From the NCBI GenBank assembly GCA_009103225.1, contig RHPI01001946.1, forward strand, positions 383,829 through 435,206: a stretch of DNA of 51,378 nucleotides, in the 5' to 3' direction. Shown piece by piece: positions 19,354 to 29,789 of this stretch. Source of the DNA: Chlorokybus atmophyticus (Eukaryota; Streptophyta; Chlorokybophyceae; Chlorokybales; Chlorokybaceae). Both the position numbers and the translations under genes were made by a program. Positions within the stretch are counted from its first letter, which is position 1. Every line of letters begins with the position of its first letter. Under the pieces are notes generated by a model. It was not told the DNA's origin. It searched no databases and was given only the letters and a program-made list of their open reading frames with translations.

Positions 19354-19896
19354 TCAGTGGCCGCCACGCCCTGCTGAGGGCTTACGGCAATAGGCACGCA
19401 AGTGCCCTGTCTCCCCACAGTTGTAACGCGTGCGGACATCGCGCTGGCCCCCCGTAGATGCGGCCTGAGACTGCATAGGCGCGGTCTTGTTACTGGTACG
19501 CCCCGCACCAGATGCATAAGATCCAGAGTAGCGGGGGGGGNTGGCCTCGCCCTTTGTTGGGAGTGTAGGCCGCCTTCGCCTTAGGCTTGGGCTGCGCCGC
19601 AGCTGCCTCCTTGATTGCCTTCTTAAGGCGCTTTGCCTCTGCATCGTCCGTAGCTAGAGGGTCTCTCGTGAGCTCCTCCATCACTTTCCAATTATGCTTG
19701 TTGGCCACTTCCACATGGTGGAACTGCGTGCACACCTCGTCCAATGCTGGTGCACAGAGCACTTGTGAGCAACACTGGTTGCGGCCATTCATGCATAGGC
19801 TCAGAGCCATTGGGTTTAACGCCAGGCGCATCCGCATTGACATCACCATCTCCCACATGCAAATGTAATGGCAAACCTGTTGTGCCTTTTACCTTG
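19354..19896 (-). pseudogene. Inverted element ORF1, second part with zinc knuckle
   Basis: Second part of the gag-like ORF1: LALNPMALSL, LDEVCTQFHHVEVANKHNWKV, a Lys/Ala-rich AAAQPKPKAKAAYTPNKGRG, and a CCHC knuckle near the C-terminus (YNCGETGHLRAYC) whose first Cys is Arg. Frame breaks: a G-run with an N at about 19541, and an early TAA in the first codons. Homologous to 32478-33029. Confidence 0.8.
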
Positions 19897-20159
19897 CTAT
19901 GAAGTAGTCATAATGTGAATACAGAGGTGGACATGCAAGGGTATTAAGTGCGGGCCCTCCCCCCCTACCAGACACGGGGGGAGGAGGGATGCGGAACAAT
20001 GTATGTATATAGATGCCTCTACGTAGATGACAAGCCCGCACCTTCATAAGGCCGATGATGCACGCATGTGCATGTTCACATGAGTAAAGTCCGCACCCTC
20101 ATGCGTGTCCTACATGTGTGCTTGTGCAAATGGCCATGCTCAATAAAGAATGAGCCCAC

Positions 20160-20838
20160 CTTTCATGTTGTCTTTGCGGCCTTTGGCGAAATGGGGATCC
20201 TCGGCGAGGTGAGAGGGCACACGGTCGATGGAGGCCGCCGCCGAGGTGATGTAAGCCGCCACGTCGATGTGTTGCCGAGCCCGCTTTTTCATGTTCTCCT
20301 TCCAAGGGACTGCGGGATCGCTAAAGCGAATGGCCAATGCCTCCGCACGAGCATTCATTGTGGTGGAGTCGCCTTTGTCGCGGCGAAAGATGCTCATGAG
20401 TAGCGGGTGGTTGGGCTCATTGTTGGGCTCATCATGAGAGATGACGGGCGCCTTCCCACGCCTAAGACGCATGTTTTCCGCCTCCAACTCCTCCAACCTC
20501 CTCGCCATGGCCTCCGTGGGTGTCATGGACGGGGTGGAAGTGTTGGAGAGCGGGCTTGCCTCCCTCTACGCTTGTAAGTGACGACGGGCGAGTCCTCATC
20601 ATCCTCGTCCTCATCATCGTCCTCATCACCCTCTTTGTTCACCTCCTCTTCTCCCACCTCCACGGGGGGGCGCACTGTCTCTCCATATCGCCGCTCTTCT
20701 CTCCTCCTCCTCACTCAAGGTGTGGCGATGCGGACTTGTAGCCCGCGCCAGCCTATTGGCGGCAAGCCTAGCCGCCTTGGCCGTGGCTTCCACGTTCTCT
20801 CCATTGCCACTGGCACGTTTTGACCGTGTGGTGGTCAT
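20160..20838 (-). pseudogene. Inverted element ORF1, first part
   Basis: Starts MTTTRSKRAS at 20838. It includes SEEEERRAA, the acidic stretch, VVTYKR, a RRLEELEAENMRL coiled coil, NHPLLMSIFRRDKGDST, KKRARQHIDVAAY and DPHFAKGRKDNMK, ending at a possible splice donor (GTGGG) at 20159. A frameshift lies in the acidic/Pro region near 20540-20680. Its function would be nucleic-acid binding and particle formation. Confidence 0.8.
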
Positions 20839-20867
20839 GGAGGTTGACCGCCTATCCTTCCTCCTAA

Positions 20868-21071
20868 CCACACTCGCCACCCTTGCCAAGGATGGCGCTG
20901 CCGCGCTAGGGTTTCAAGCGACTAGATAAGGAGCTTGTGACTCACAACTCACATCTGGTGAGTGCTTGTGCCCCCAAGTGCCCAAGGCACTAGGGGCACA
21001 AGAGTCTCATAACTCATTAACGAGTTCGTGAGTTCATGGGCGCGCGTTTCATGCGCTTCATGAACACATAT
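20868..21071 (-). repeat. Terminal block A, inverted copy c
   Basis: Reverse complement of block A; the element starts at 21071 reading leftward (ATATGTGTTCATG). It abuts the methyltransferase segment of the Gypsy element. Confidence 0.88.
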
Positions 21072-21074
21072 TAC

Positions 21075-22085
21075 AGTAGTGGAGTTCCACGTGTTTCGCC
21101 GACAACAAGGCATCATCGTGTTGAAAACTGTTTAGAGGTACAGGTAGTGGCCTCGCCGCTGTCCTTGACACCGGCACAATGGTCACCAAGTATCTCTATT
21201 GTAACCCTGATCCACTCGCACAAGTGGCCCTGAGCCACTACTTGCGCCGCCTATACAAGTGCTACCCGCAGCAGCTACCACTATCAGCACTGCAAGGCTG
21301 CCTGAAGGCACTGCCACATGACATCCGCTTAATCACTGCGGATCACCTCGTAGCTGTGGGCAACATCGACTTGCTGATAGCAGGATGGGAGTGTCAAAGA
21401 CACTCCAGAGCAGGCAGAGGCCAAAGACTCTCCAATCCTCGCTCGCAACCATTCTTGGAGTTAATGCGCGTCATAAAACTCCTGCAAAGCAACCAGATTT
21501 TTAGGCCCCTGGGGTACATTATCAAGAATGTGCACTCACAGGACAATAAGCGTCATCACGTGGCCAGCAGCTCTGACAGATGTCCTCCTTGCTGGACAAA
21601 CCTCTCAATATCAGTGCAGCGCGTCATGGGTCCCGTGCTCATTGCGTTCACGCCAAATGGACAGCCTAACGGGGGGTGGAGGATCTCTTTGCTGCTGAGC
21701 ATCTGCATAATAGTCGTCCACGCAATCGCACCGTCGACGCCATCTTTGACCTTGGGCGCACAGCACAACCAGTCATGCAACACGATCACCAGCACTTCTA
21801 CTAGTGCAACCAGCCTGGTTAACCGCGCCGTGCGCTTTTAACTCTGGTGTCTTGCCCAGGTTCATACGCCTTTCGCGATCAAGGCGACGGTATGGAGGAA
21901 CCCAATGCTCATGAGTGCGAACGCGCTATGAGATTTTGTTCCAGAAGTAATACAGGTTCCATGCTGACCGATAGTCAATAGTGTTAGTTGTTGGGGTGCG
22001 CCATGGACCAGAACAGCATAGTGTGGTTGTTAAGAAGGTGCTTTGCTCCAAGACTACCATGTGCCCTTCCAAGAGCTCAAACATT
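21075..22085 (+). pseudogene. C5-cytosine DNA methyltransferase of the Gypsy element
   Basis: Would transfer methyl groups from S-adenosylmethionine to cytosine C5. Motif I-like LFRGTGSGLAAVL lies at 21122-21165 (one extra A breaks the frame), a YLYCNPDPLAQVALSHY acidic region follows, then DLLIAGWECQ-HSRAGRG (motif IV; catalytic Cys codon 21392-21394), NPRSQPFLELMRVI, and IIKNV (motif VI, usually ENV; Glu changed to Lys at 21524). A WTNL box follows. C-terminal pieces in shifted frames (HECERAMRF, LGCAMDQNSIVWLL) reach about 22070. Motif IV reads ECQ where bacterial enzymes have PCQ. It lies between gag and RT on the same strand, so it is element cargo, not a host gene. Not functional here. 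Confidence 0.82.
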
Positions 22086-22199
22086 TGGTCGGGGGGTGGG
22101 CTGATCGCGTTTGAGAAAGCGGCACACACTGCCCTCGAGATCGCTCACATGGAGGAGCAGGCAGCATTGTGGAGGACATCTTAATGGTCCCATGCCATT

Positions 22200-23640
22200 G
22201 GACCGCTAGCTACAGGCCAGACGCGAGAACAACTCGAGGCTCTCCTCAACAAGTGGAGAAGCCAGTTTAGCTTCAGCGTGAAAGGGCTAGGCAGCTGCTC
22301 ACTTTACTGGATGGACATTAAGGTGGTGGACACCGAACCGGTGTTCTTATGATAGCACAGACTAATCAAGTTTGAAGAAGACTTGGTGGAGCAGAGGTGC
22401 AAGGCTCTATTTAATGCGGGCCAAGCGAGGAGTCCACATCGGACTTACGGTCGCGACCATCATGCCCCTGAAACGATATTTAGCAGTCAACTGGACAGAC
22501 CGACATATGTGCGGTAACTTCCGCCCCCTCAACAACAAGCCCAAGCAAGACAGGTATCCAATGCCTATTGCGGAAGGTATCTGTAATGAAATAGAAGACT
22601 ATATAGTCTTCTTTGAAGTATAGGATACTGGCGGTATCTTGGACATGCGCCGAGCGTACAACCAAATCGCCATAAAGGTGGAGGACAAGCACAAGACCTT
22701 TTTCAAAGGCAACCGGCAGCTGTAGCAGTGAAAGGTCATGCCGTTCGAACTGAAATATGCCAAATTTCATCGCGTTATGGACAAAGCCCTCAAGAGATTG
22801 AATTTTGCACGCTGCTACATTGATGACATCTTCATCTTTGGTTGCAGCAATTAGCAGCATCTCAGGCACATTGAGGAGGTGCTGCAGACACTGAAGAAAG
22901 TAGGGATAACAGTGCACCCCGACAAGTGCACCTTCTTTACCCACAAGGTACCTTACCTAAGGCACATGATTGTGCCCCACGGCGTGTATGTACAATAGGC
23001 CCAGGTGGAGGCACTGGTGGCCATCCCTGCCCCTACAGATCTTATGCGATTGCGTGTTGTCCTCGGCAATGCCAACCACTAAAGACGTCTCGTCAAGGAC
23101 TTTGCGAAGATCGCGCGGCCACTCACCGAGCTGCTAAAGGAAGGCACGAAGTCCTGTGGAAAGAGGCACAATAAGGGGCCTTCGAGAAGCTGAAGCTACG
23201 ACTCACCCTAGCGACCAGACTACAGCAGGTTATTCATCCTGCACACAGATTGGAGCACGCTCGGCATGAGAGTAGTGCTCGTGCAGCACGATGAGAACAA
23301 GAAAGAGCGCGTAGTGTCGTATGCCAACCGCAGCAACAACAGCGCTAAGGCTAACTATGGTAGCTATAAGGGGGAGCATCTCGCTGCAGTATGGGCCATC
23401 TCCTTCTTCCGCCCCTTTGTGTTTGGTCAGCAGTTTCAACTGATCATCAACCACCATCCATGGACGTGGCTGATGACCAAACAGCATCTTGCAGGCAAGC
23501 TGGCATGGTGGGCACTATTGCTGCAGAAGAATGATTTTGAGGTGGAGCATCGGGCAGGCTTGTCCAATCAACACGCAGACGGCTTTAGTCGCAACCCCCG
23601 CCTCAGCATCAACAATGCAACAGGAGCCCGACACGAGTTG
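22200..23640 (+). pseudogene. Reverse transcriptase and RNase H of the methyltransferase Gypsy element
   Basis: RT blocks in order: KRYLAVNWTDRHMCGNFRPLNN, DRYPMPIAEGI, DMRRAYNQIAIKVEDKHKT, VMPFELKYAKF, RCYIDDIFIFG (YIDD at 22816-22827), VGITVHPDKCTFF and VPYLRHM. RNase H follows with LFILHTDWS, KGEHLAAVWAISFFRPFVFG, LIINHHPWTWLM and NQHADGFSR; the third catalytic Asp (normally in T-DH) appears as Asn. At least six in-frame stops, mostly TAG/TGA. It copies element RNA in intact relatives. Confidence 0.85.
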
Positions 23641-23662
23641 GGTCCTGCAGTCGCACCTAAAA

Positions 23663-23688
23663 GTGTGTGTGTGTGTGTGTGTGTGTGT
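23663..23688 (+). repeat. (GT)n microsatellite
   Basis: A run of 13 GT units, located in the linker between RNase H and integrase. Confidence 0.95.
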
Positions 23689-23764
23689 AGCGGCCATGTT
23701 CGCTATTGCTGCACTACATCCAGGACAAAAGACCTAGGCCACTGAGGCAGCAGCAGACGAGGAC

Positions 23765-25360
23765 ATGCCTTCTTTCGGGCCCACTATCATCGTTACCGTT
23801 ATCGACCCATTACCTGAGGAAGCGCTCGCCACCGACCCTGAGGTGGACGCTGAGGAGTTGGCACCCACCGATACACAACAGAATATCTGGCTTGACAAGC
23901 CATCCCTCGCATTGCTCCGGACTGGACAATTTCCAGCAGGCATGAGTGCGCGAGAAGGATTGCATCGGTTGACGCACTCAACGCTATCGCTGGGCCGACG
24001 ACAAGCTATATCAACAGATACAAAATGATGACTCGGAGGTCTCAACGCCCGTTGCGCGAGAAGGCACTATTGAAGGTTAAGCATATGAGGTTTGCTAGTA
24101 TAGTGTGCTTATAGTACATGTTGAAGGTTAAGCATATGAGGGTTGCTAGTATAGTATGCTCATAGTACAACTTGACGATGTTACTTAAACCATGTGCGGC
24201 GGTTGCGCAATAGGAGTTACAGTTAACAGGAGTTACAGGAGATACGAGAATTACGGTAAATTTTGACCATTGACTAGGGTTGACTAGGGTTGACTTTAAC
24301 CATTGACTATTGTTGACTAGAGTTGACTTTGACTAGGGTTGACTAGACTTTTCTAGTGTTGACTAGCTCAGTATATGAGTCACTGTATGTGGCGCATATA
24401 GGTGGAACTGCAATTGTTGTTGACATGCTATTGCACTTGTTGTTCCCGTAGTGTGAGCGCATGTATGAGGTAGGGCGCATACATGCACACTACTTCTTAA
24501 CAGGCACCATTGCTGCATTTTGCAGCGAGCTCGGACACTGTAGTGTCGAGCGCACGATCAGTCTGCTCAGGACTCAGTATTTGTGGTATAAGGTACACAA
24601 ACAGGTGCGCGAGTTTGTTAGCAACTATCAATAGTGTGACAAAGTCCGCGCGGGCCTCTACACGCGCACCACCACTTTGGACCCCCTCCGCATTCCGGGA
24701 CGGATCTATTGCTGGGGATTAAACATTCTCTGGGACATATTGCCCTCAGCACGAGGCAATACTTACATCCTCGTCATGATTGAGCACTTCTTTGAGTGGG
24801 TGGAGCTGGTGCCCCTGCCCGACAAGAGCAGCAAGGGAGTAGCCTAGGCTTTCCTCTCCTATATACTTGAACGCTTCGGCAGCTGTACTGAAGTCATTAC
24901 CAACGAAGGTACGGAGTTCAGGGGAGCCTTCGGCAAGCTCAGGGACAGATGGTTCATCGACCATCGCTGTACTTCACGCGACCATCCACAAGCCAATGGT
25001 CTTGCTGAGCGTACCGTGCAGACCATAAAGGAGGCCTTGCGCAAGTATGTCCTCGACTACGTGAAGAGCACATGGGATGACCACCTCCTGGGTAGCACTG
25101 GGGTACCCGCTGATCGATCAAACAGCACTGCGGGTGTACAGCCCATACTATTTGTTGTTTGAAAAGCAACCATTACTCCCTTTCCGCGCACAGCAGGAGG
25201 TCGACAGAAATGATGGACAATCTCGACAACCCCGGCGAGATGTATTGTATAATCTGACGGTGCGCAGCGTGCTGCTTGAGCACATTGTCCCCATGGCCTT
25301 CCACACCTTGCGCATCGCTCAGCACCGCGACACGCTTCGCTACGAGCGTGTGCGCAACGG
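23765..25360 (+). pseudogene. Integrase of the methyltransferase Gypsy element, split by a solo LTR
   Basis: The acidic linker ending IWLDKPSLALLRTGQFPAG precedes a break by the solo LTR at 24068-24502. After it: SELGHCSVERTISLLRTQYLWY (zinc region; the first Cys of the C-x2-C pair is lost and a TAG follows), NILWDILPS (first Asp), EVITNEGTEF (second Asp changed to Asn), HPQANGLAERTVQTIKEAL (Glu kept). TAG codons at about 24633 and 24845, then frameshifts after 25080. It would join element cDNA to chromatin. The C-terminus runs into the PHD region. Confidence 0.85.
24068..24502 (+). repeat. Solo Copia LTR (family B)
   Basis: 435 bp, starts TATTGAAGGTTAAGC and ends TTCTTAACA, flanked by a perfect 5-bp duplication GGCAC (24063-24067; 24503-24507). 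Same family as the LTRs at 38759 and 40533. The first about 50 bp are tandemly duplicated. It contains GTTAC and TTGAC arrays and TATATGAG at about 24373. Confidence 0.92.
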
Positions 25361-25783
25361 TTTTTAATAGGAGCGAAAACGCCGCTTTCAGCCATGAGAC
25401 TTCGTCTACCGCATGGCGCCCACAAACAACACCCTTGACACCTGCGTCTGGCGCATTGTCTATAAGATATTGAAGGTGTATCTCACAGGGGTACTGAACC
25501 TCCTAAGACAACAAGGCGAGCGCATGAAGGACAACATGGGGAATTGCAAGCCCTGTCATCTTCCCCACGTAGTTGGCTTTGGCAAGATCCAGCACCCGCG
25601 ACCGCTGCGAAGAACCCGCTGCGAGAAATGTGGCAGTGCCGATAATGACCATGTGATGTGAAGGCTGCAATCAAGGCATGCACTGTTACTGCCTTGACCC
25701 TGCGTTGGGCAAGGTGCCGTTGTGGGAGTATTGGTGCGATGACTACCGCATCGACGGTCCCCCACACAGTTGGTAGAAGCTGA
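25361..25783 (+). pseudogene. PHD finger and post-integrase region of the methyltransferase Gypsy element
   Basis: Collinear with the minus-strand fragment at 1123-1693: QHRDTLRYERVRNGF, then VYKILKVYLTGVLNLL, NCKPCHLPHVVGF, RCEKCGSADNDHVM, CEGCNQGMHCYCLDPALGKVP and EYWCDDYRID. Stops: tandem TAA-TAG after NGF, and a TGA between DHVM and CEGC. The last zinc Cys is Tyr (TGC to TAC), so the finger is broken. The integrase-to-PHD order is explicit in this copy. Confidence 0.85.
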
Positions 25784-25820
25784 GTACCAGAGCAGGAGGC
25801 TACCTCAGAAGCTCAGGGCG

Positions 25821-26044
25821 GTGGCTTGTCAACTGTGTGTACTATAGCACAGTAGGTACAGTAAGGAGGAGAGCGTCACCAGCTCTACCACATATCACAT
25901 CCGCATAGGTTGAGCCTATGTCGGGGGGGGTAACTTCATATATGGTGCTCTGATGCTGCATTTAGCACCAGCATGCCCACGGCATGGGCGCTCGGCTGTA
26001 GTGTGCCCGAGACGGCGTGACCCTCGACCGTGGCAAGCACGACA
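25821..26044 (+). repeat. 3' block X1 of the methyltransferase Gypsy element
   Basis: Starts GTGGCTTGT-AACTGTGTGTAC, contains a G8 run (25923-25930, possible polypurine tract) and GCATGCCCACGGCATGGGCGC, ends GGCACGAC-type AAGCACGACA. Homologous to X2 at 26671-26920. Non-coding. Confidence 0.85.
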
Positions 26045-26046
26045 GC

Positions 26047-26676
26047 TATCATGCCAACTACCCTCACTTGGTAGTCCTGCTCGAGCATGCCTACATCTAG
26101 CCACAAGCCCAAACCGCCAGCATGAAGACCGCGCGCGCCCCAGCCTACTGCTAGCTACTTCTTACTTCATGTAGCATGTAGCATGTAGGGCTACTCTTCA
26201 GACCACTGTAGGAACCGCGCATAGCTAATCAAGAATCTATTTCAAGCTCATGTACTATGTCGAGTCTTTAAGGATTTTCGGAGTAGCATACGGCCTCGAT
26301 GTGACCGTTAGCCTAGTGCCTGCGTGACATTGCACAGTCATATGTTGACACGTATAAGTAGGAAGTCATGTCGCTAGACTCGCTGGTGACACAGTGAGTG
26401 AGTACTATGAGTAGAGACTTTGACGTTAAAAACTTGTGAAGCGACTCAAACTGGAAGCACACCGTCCCCATTACCAAGAACTGCCTTAATGTGTGAGACA
26501 TAGTGTATGCTCTCGTACGCTGTGCTTGTCATTGCTATGAGCTTAGCGGTGGTGTGTTTGCTACATCTGCTAGGATATAGCATATTTGAGTTGCATAATC
26601 ATTCATCTCACTTCATAGTGTAACACATCATCCACTCATGCAAAACTTTGTATACAGCACTACCTATTGTTGTGGC
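26047..26676 (+). repeat. 3' copy of terminal block L
   Basis: About 630 bp homologous to 13959-14590; starts TATCATGCCAAC. Lies between X1 and X2. Confidence 0.85.
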
Positions 26677-26920
26677 TTGTTGACTGTGTATACTACATCA
26701 CAGCAGGTACAGTCCGGGGGAGAGCGTTACCAGCTCTACAACTGATTAGATCCTCACATAGGTTCATCCCGAGTGTATGCCTATTTTAGGGGGGTTGGGG
26801 GGTGGGGGGTGTTTAATTGTGTTGCTCTGATGCTGCGTTGAGCACCAGCATGCCCACGGCATGGGCGCTCGTTTGCAGTGTGCCCGAGACGGCGTGACCC
26901 TCGACCATGGTAGGCACGAC
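26671..26920 (+). repeat. 3' block X2, right end of the element
   Basis: Second copy of X1, with G-runs at 26789-26809, then TGTTTAATTGTG and the shared GCATGCCCACGGCATGG segment, ending GGCACGAC against the target duplication AAGGG. Confidence 0.85.
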
Positions 26921-28250
26921 AAGGGGTAATTACAGGAAGAGGGCATCGACTTCAATGAGGTGTTCACCCCTGCTAGTAAGCTTGTAACCTCTCGCACCAT
27001 GTTTGCACTTGTGGTAGCTGAGGGTCGGGAGCTACACCACTTGGATGTGAACACTGTATTCCTTCACGCAGAATTTGGAGAACAATGTGCAGTAACCCAA
27101 GGGCTATGAGGAGGGAGGACCAAGCATTGCTTGTTGACTTGTGAAGGCCTTTCACCGGCTCAAGCAAGCGTTAAGAGTATGGCACATCCGGCTCCATTGA
27201 GGAGTTGGAGAAGATTAGCTTTACACCTTCTGAAGCTGATCCTAGAATCTGCACGCACAAGGAGAAGAAGATCTTGCTTTTGGTCTACGTCGACAACATC
27301 ATGGCTGCTGCGAAGAAGCTGAAGTACTTGGAGGAGGTGACGACATTGCTCAAGTCTGCCTTTGACATAAGGGACTTGGGAGAGGCAAGTCTGTGTTCTA
27401 AGCATGGTAATCGAAAGGGACAACAAAACAGCTAAGATTAGCTAGGAGTTGATGGCGCGAAGGATTCTGCAGAAATTTGCAATGGGAGACGACCAAGGGC
27501 AAGGTAATACCCATGTGCGTGAGCCAAGCTGTAGCGAGTAATGAGTGAGACAGCACCTCGACAGGAGCAAGTTCCCTTAGAGTGAGTGAATTGGGAGCAT
27601 GCTTTACATGTTCGTGAGCACTAGGCCAGAAAATTGCACATGATGTGAGAGTGCTTGCACGCTACATATCAGCACCCACCATGGAGCATTTGAGAGCTGC
27701 AAAAGAGTTGCTGCGTAGTATGATGGGGAGCACAAGCGTGTGGGCATTCACTTGAGAGAGGGAGCTGGTGCTGTAGACAAGAAGTTCAAGGGCTATTGTG
27801 ATGCTGACTACGCTGGGGACCTCGACACGAGGAGGTCAACTACGGGCTATGTGAACTTGATCAATGGTGGGATTGTTAGCTGGAGTAAGCTGCAACCTAC
27901 CGTGGCTGACTAAAAAGCAGAGGCGGAGTACATGGCGGCCTCATCCGCAGTGATGGAGGCATTGAGGTTGAAGAAGCTGATGGTGGACTTAGGCTACCCT
28001 GTAAGTTGCATCAGCATCAATTGCGACAATCAAAGCGCAACCAAGGTATTAAAGCATTCGGTTGCATTGACCCGATCAAAGCACATTTACTGTGAATCAC
28101 CACTTCATGCGCGAGAGTGTGGCAAGGAAGGAGGTAGCATTCGGGTACAATAACACGGAGGAGATGGTGGCTAATTGCATGACCAAGCCTTTTGCACTGA
28201 TGAAGTTCCATGACTGCACTGGAGAATTTCGAGTCTACTAAGCTGCCTGC
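26921..28250 (+). pseudogene. copia-2 RT and RNase H, C-terminal part
   Basis: Picks up the RT interrupted at 13958: EGIDFNEVFTPASKLVTSRTMF, HHLDVNTVFLHAEF (catalytic Asp region), LLLVYVDNIMAAAKKL (family Y-V-D-D; second Asp changed to Asn, GAC to AAC), FDIRDLGEA. RNase [52 protein letters not shown] and TRSKHI. Many frameshifts and stops, clearly older than copia-1. Confidence 0.85.
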
Positions 28251-28257
28251 GTGGGAG

Positions 28258-28768
28258 TGTTGGCATGAGCATATCTTGCACACTATTTAGTCCAGTTAGC
28301 TTGTAAATTGGCTAAGGCATGAGCCTTCACAATACTGCTACTAGTATGAGCTGATATCGATCAATCATGAGTCTGCAGCAGATATCAAGTCCACTACGCG
28401 AAGCATGAGCAAGCAAGAGACTCCGGACTTGCTCACGAGGTTGGCGCAGCCTGACGCAGCCAACGCCTTGGAAGATTGGCGAAAACTCCGCGTATACCAA
28501 GCCATAGAAGGCGTGGCTTACCTTGTTGGAAAACTTTGGTTGCAAGCTATACAGCTAAGCTTACATATTAGCAATCGGCTCAACATAGCTGACACGGTGC
28601 TTGCTAAAGTAGACATGTATAGTCTGATTGGTATAAAGGCCAACGAAACCAACAAGTTGCTGGTTCGGGTTCGGGTGAAACCCCTTTGCAAGCCTTGTGT
28701 GCATGCCTTGTGTGTATGTTCTGGTGCATGTGTATGCTCTTTGGCCAGTGCTAGCTCAGTGTTCAACA
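28258..28768 (+). repeat. copia-2 3' LTR (family D)
   Basis: 511 bp, TGTTGGCATGAGC...GTGTTCAACA, preceded by a purine tract GTGGGAG. Homologous to 38284-38676. TATAAAG at about 28632 may be its TATA element. Confidence 0.8.
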
Positions 28769-29789
28769 CGCTGAGGCAGCAGATGCTGGGCTATATGTCG
28801 GTGCAGGTGCTATAGTGGTGGCAAGCTCGCCATAGCCAGCAACTATGTGCAGCTCAGCAATGGACTTCCACACATCGTGTGCCTCATGTCATGCGCAAGC
28901 ATGTAGTGTCATGTGCATGGTGCCCTCGGGGCTAGCGGCATGGGTGGACCTTATGATTTCGGCTCTCATAGCCATTTACAGGGTTTATATGTTGGGTTTT
29001 CGTGGAGACTTATGCTTGGGTTCTCATAAATGTGAGGGAGGTGTATTCAAGGCGTTTATTCAGGCAAATACTGAGCTGGCAGCATATTTGAGTCATTATG
29101 GTATCCTGCGTGACTGTTTTGGAGTCGTGACTTTGTGAAGCCATAACTTACAATTGGAGTGGCGATTTAGCCGTGGGTTGGCGTAAAAGAATGTGTCTTA
29201 ATGTGTACGTAAAAAGGACGATCTTGGATAAGCCTTTCTTAACCGTAAAATGTTACACATTTATGCCATCATGATTGTAATTATGCTGGTGCAGACTAAC
29301 CATTGAGGTAGTTGGAGAGTCGGTTGCTTTTTGGCTTAATGGTGATGTATAAGGCTTTGCTAGCTTGTTTCCTATTTTAGTTGGATGCAAGTTGGCCTAC
29401 CGGAGTGCAAGCAACACCTTTAAAAAGAGGTTCGTGGCTGAGCGGATGCTTGTGCACATGCTTGCATGAATGGTATGTGTGCACATGTTCGTTGCTGTGC
29501 ATTGCTGTGCATGAAGGGGTGTGTGTCGCTGTGGCGACATTAACGCACCGTATGGGCTGCCTTGACATGTAGTTAAGTGAGGATTGAGTTTGGATTACAT
29601 TACACGTGTGAATGGCTCAATGCAGATCAAGTTGTGGTGACCTTGCCTATTATTTGCCCTTGCAAAGGGGACACGCACCTTTCCCTTGCATCCAACCCAT
29701 CAGCTGAGTTTGCTTAGGAAAGAAGCAAGTTGCCGGCAAGTTCATGCCCACTTGATATGAAGAAGACTGGCAGTCACGCCCACCCAAGC
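28769..29789. other. Gene-free stretch
   Basis: No gene, repeat or known motif that I can support. Short open frames (such as 28845-29138) have no recognisable domain. It may be host intergenic DNA or old unrecognised element sequence. Confidence 0.4.

Larger units (their letters stand above)
13959..26920 (+). mobile_element. Gypsy-type element with C5 DNA methyltransferase and PHD finger
   Basis: Bounded by TGTCATGCC... (13959) and ...GGCACGAC (26920) and flanked by AAGGG on both sides (13954-13958; 26921-26925); AGGG if the shared A belongs to the element end. Order: terminal block L, gag-like region, [tyrosine-recombinase cluster], C5 methyltransferase, RT, RNase H, integrase [interrupted by a solo LTR], PHD finger, then blocks X1-L-X2. 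Without the inserted elements it would be about 7 kb. All genes are broken. A second, independent copy at 45410-49254 shows protease directly before the methyltransferase. Family resemblance: algal Gypsy elements with PHD fingers (REM1-like) and reports of methyltransferases in retrotransposons, both from memory. Confidence 0.75.
1695..28768 (+). mobile_element. copia-2: old Copia element split by two nested insertions
   Basis: Three Copia pol segments on the same strand, in pol order and without overlap, bracket two other elements: integrase (1695-2576), RT N-terminus (13538-13958), and RT plus RNase H (26921-28250), then an LTR (28258-28768). At the second break, the sequence before the insertion encodes the conserved ARLVVKG-like RT start and the sequence after it continues with the FNEVF-P-ASK block, so one gene was interrupted. 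At the first break, the acidic linker before 2576 (VLEVVVVE) continues as EEEDP after 13537. The part upstream of 1695 is missing. The single-element reading is inference from order and continuity. Confidence 0.7.

Noticed and set aside
19293-19517. Antisense open frames over ORF1 copies (also 15798-16235, 31593-31958, 32427-33029)
   Set aside because: They arise from the biased Ala/Arg/Glu composition of ORF1 on the other strand and have no recognisable domain.
21075-22085. Host DNA methyltransferase gene
   Set aside because: It has no separate gene structure, lies between gag and RT of an element on the same strand, and a second copy is joined to a protease.
24266-24367. TTGACTAGGG repeats as interstitial telomere sequence
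   Set aside because: The unit varies and is built on TTGAC, not on a TTAGGG or TTTAGGG telomere unit; it lies in the U3 part of LTRs.
28845-29138. 97-codon open frame as a host gene
   Set aside because: No domain, no repeat partner, ordinary length for chance; not supportable.
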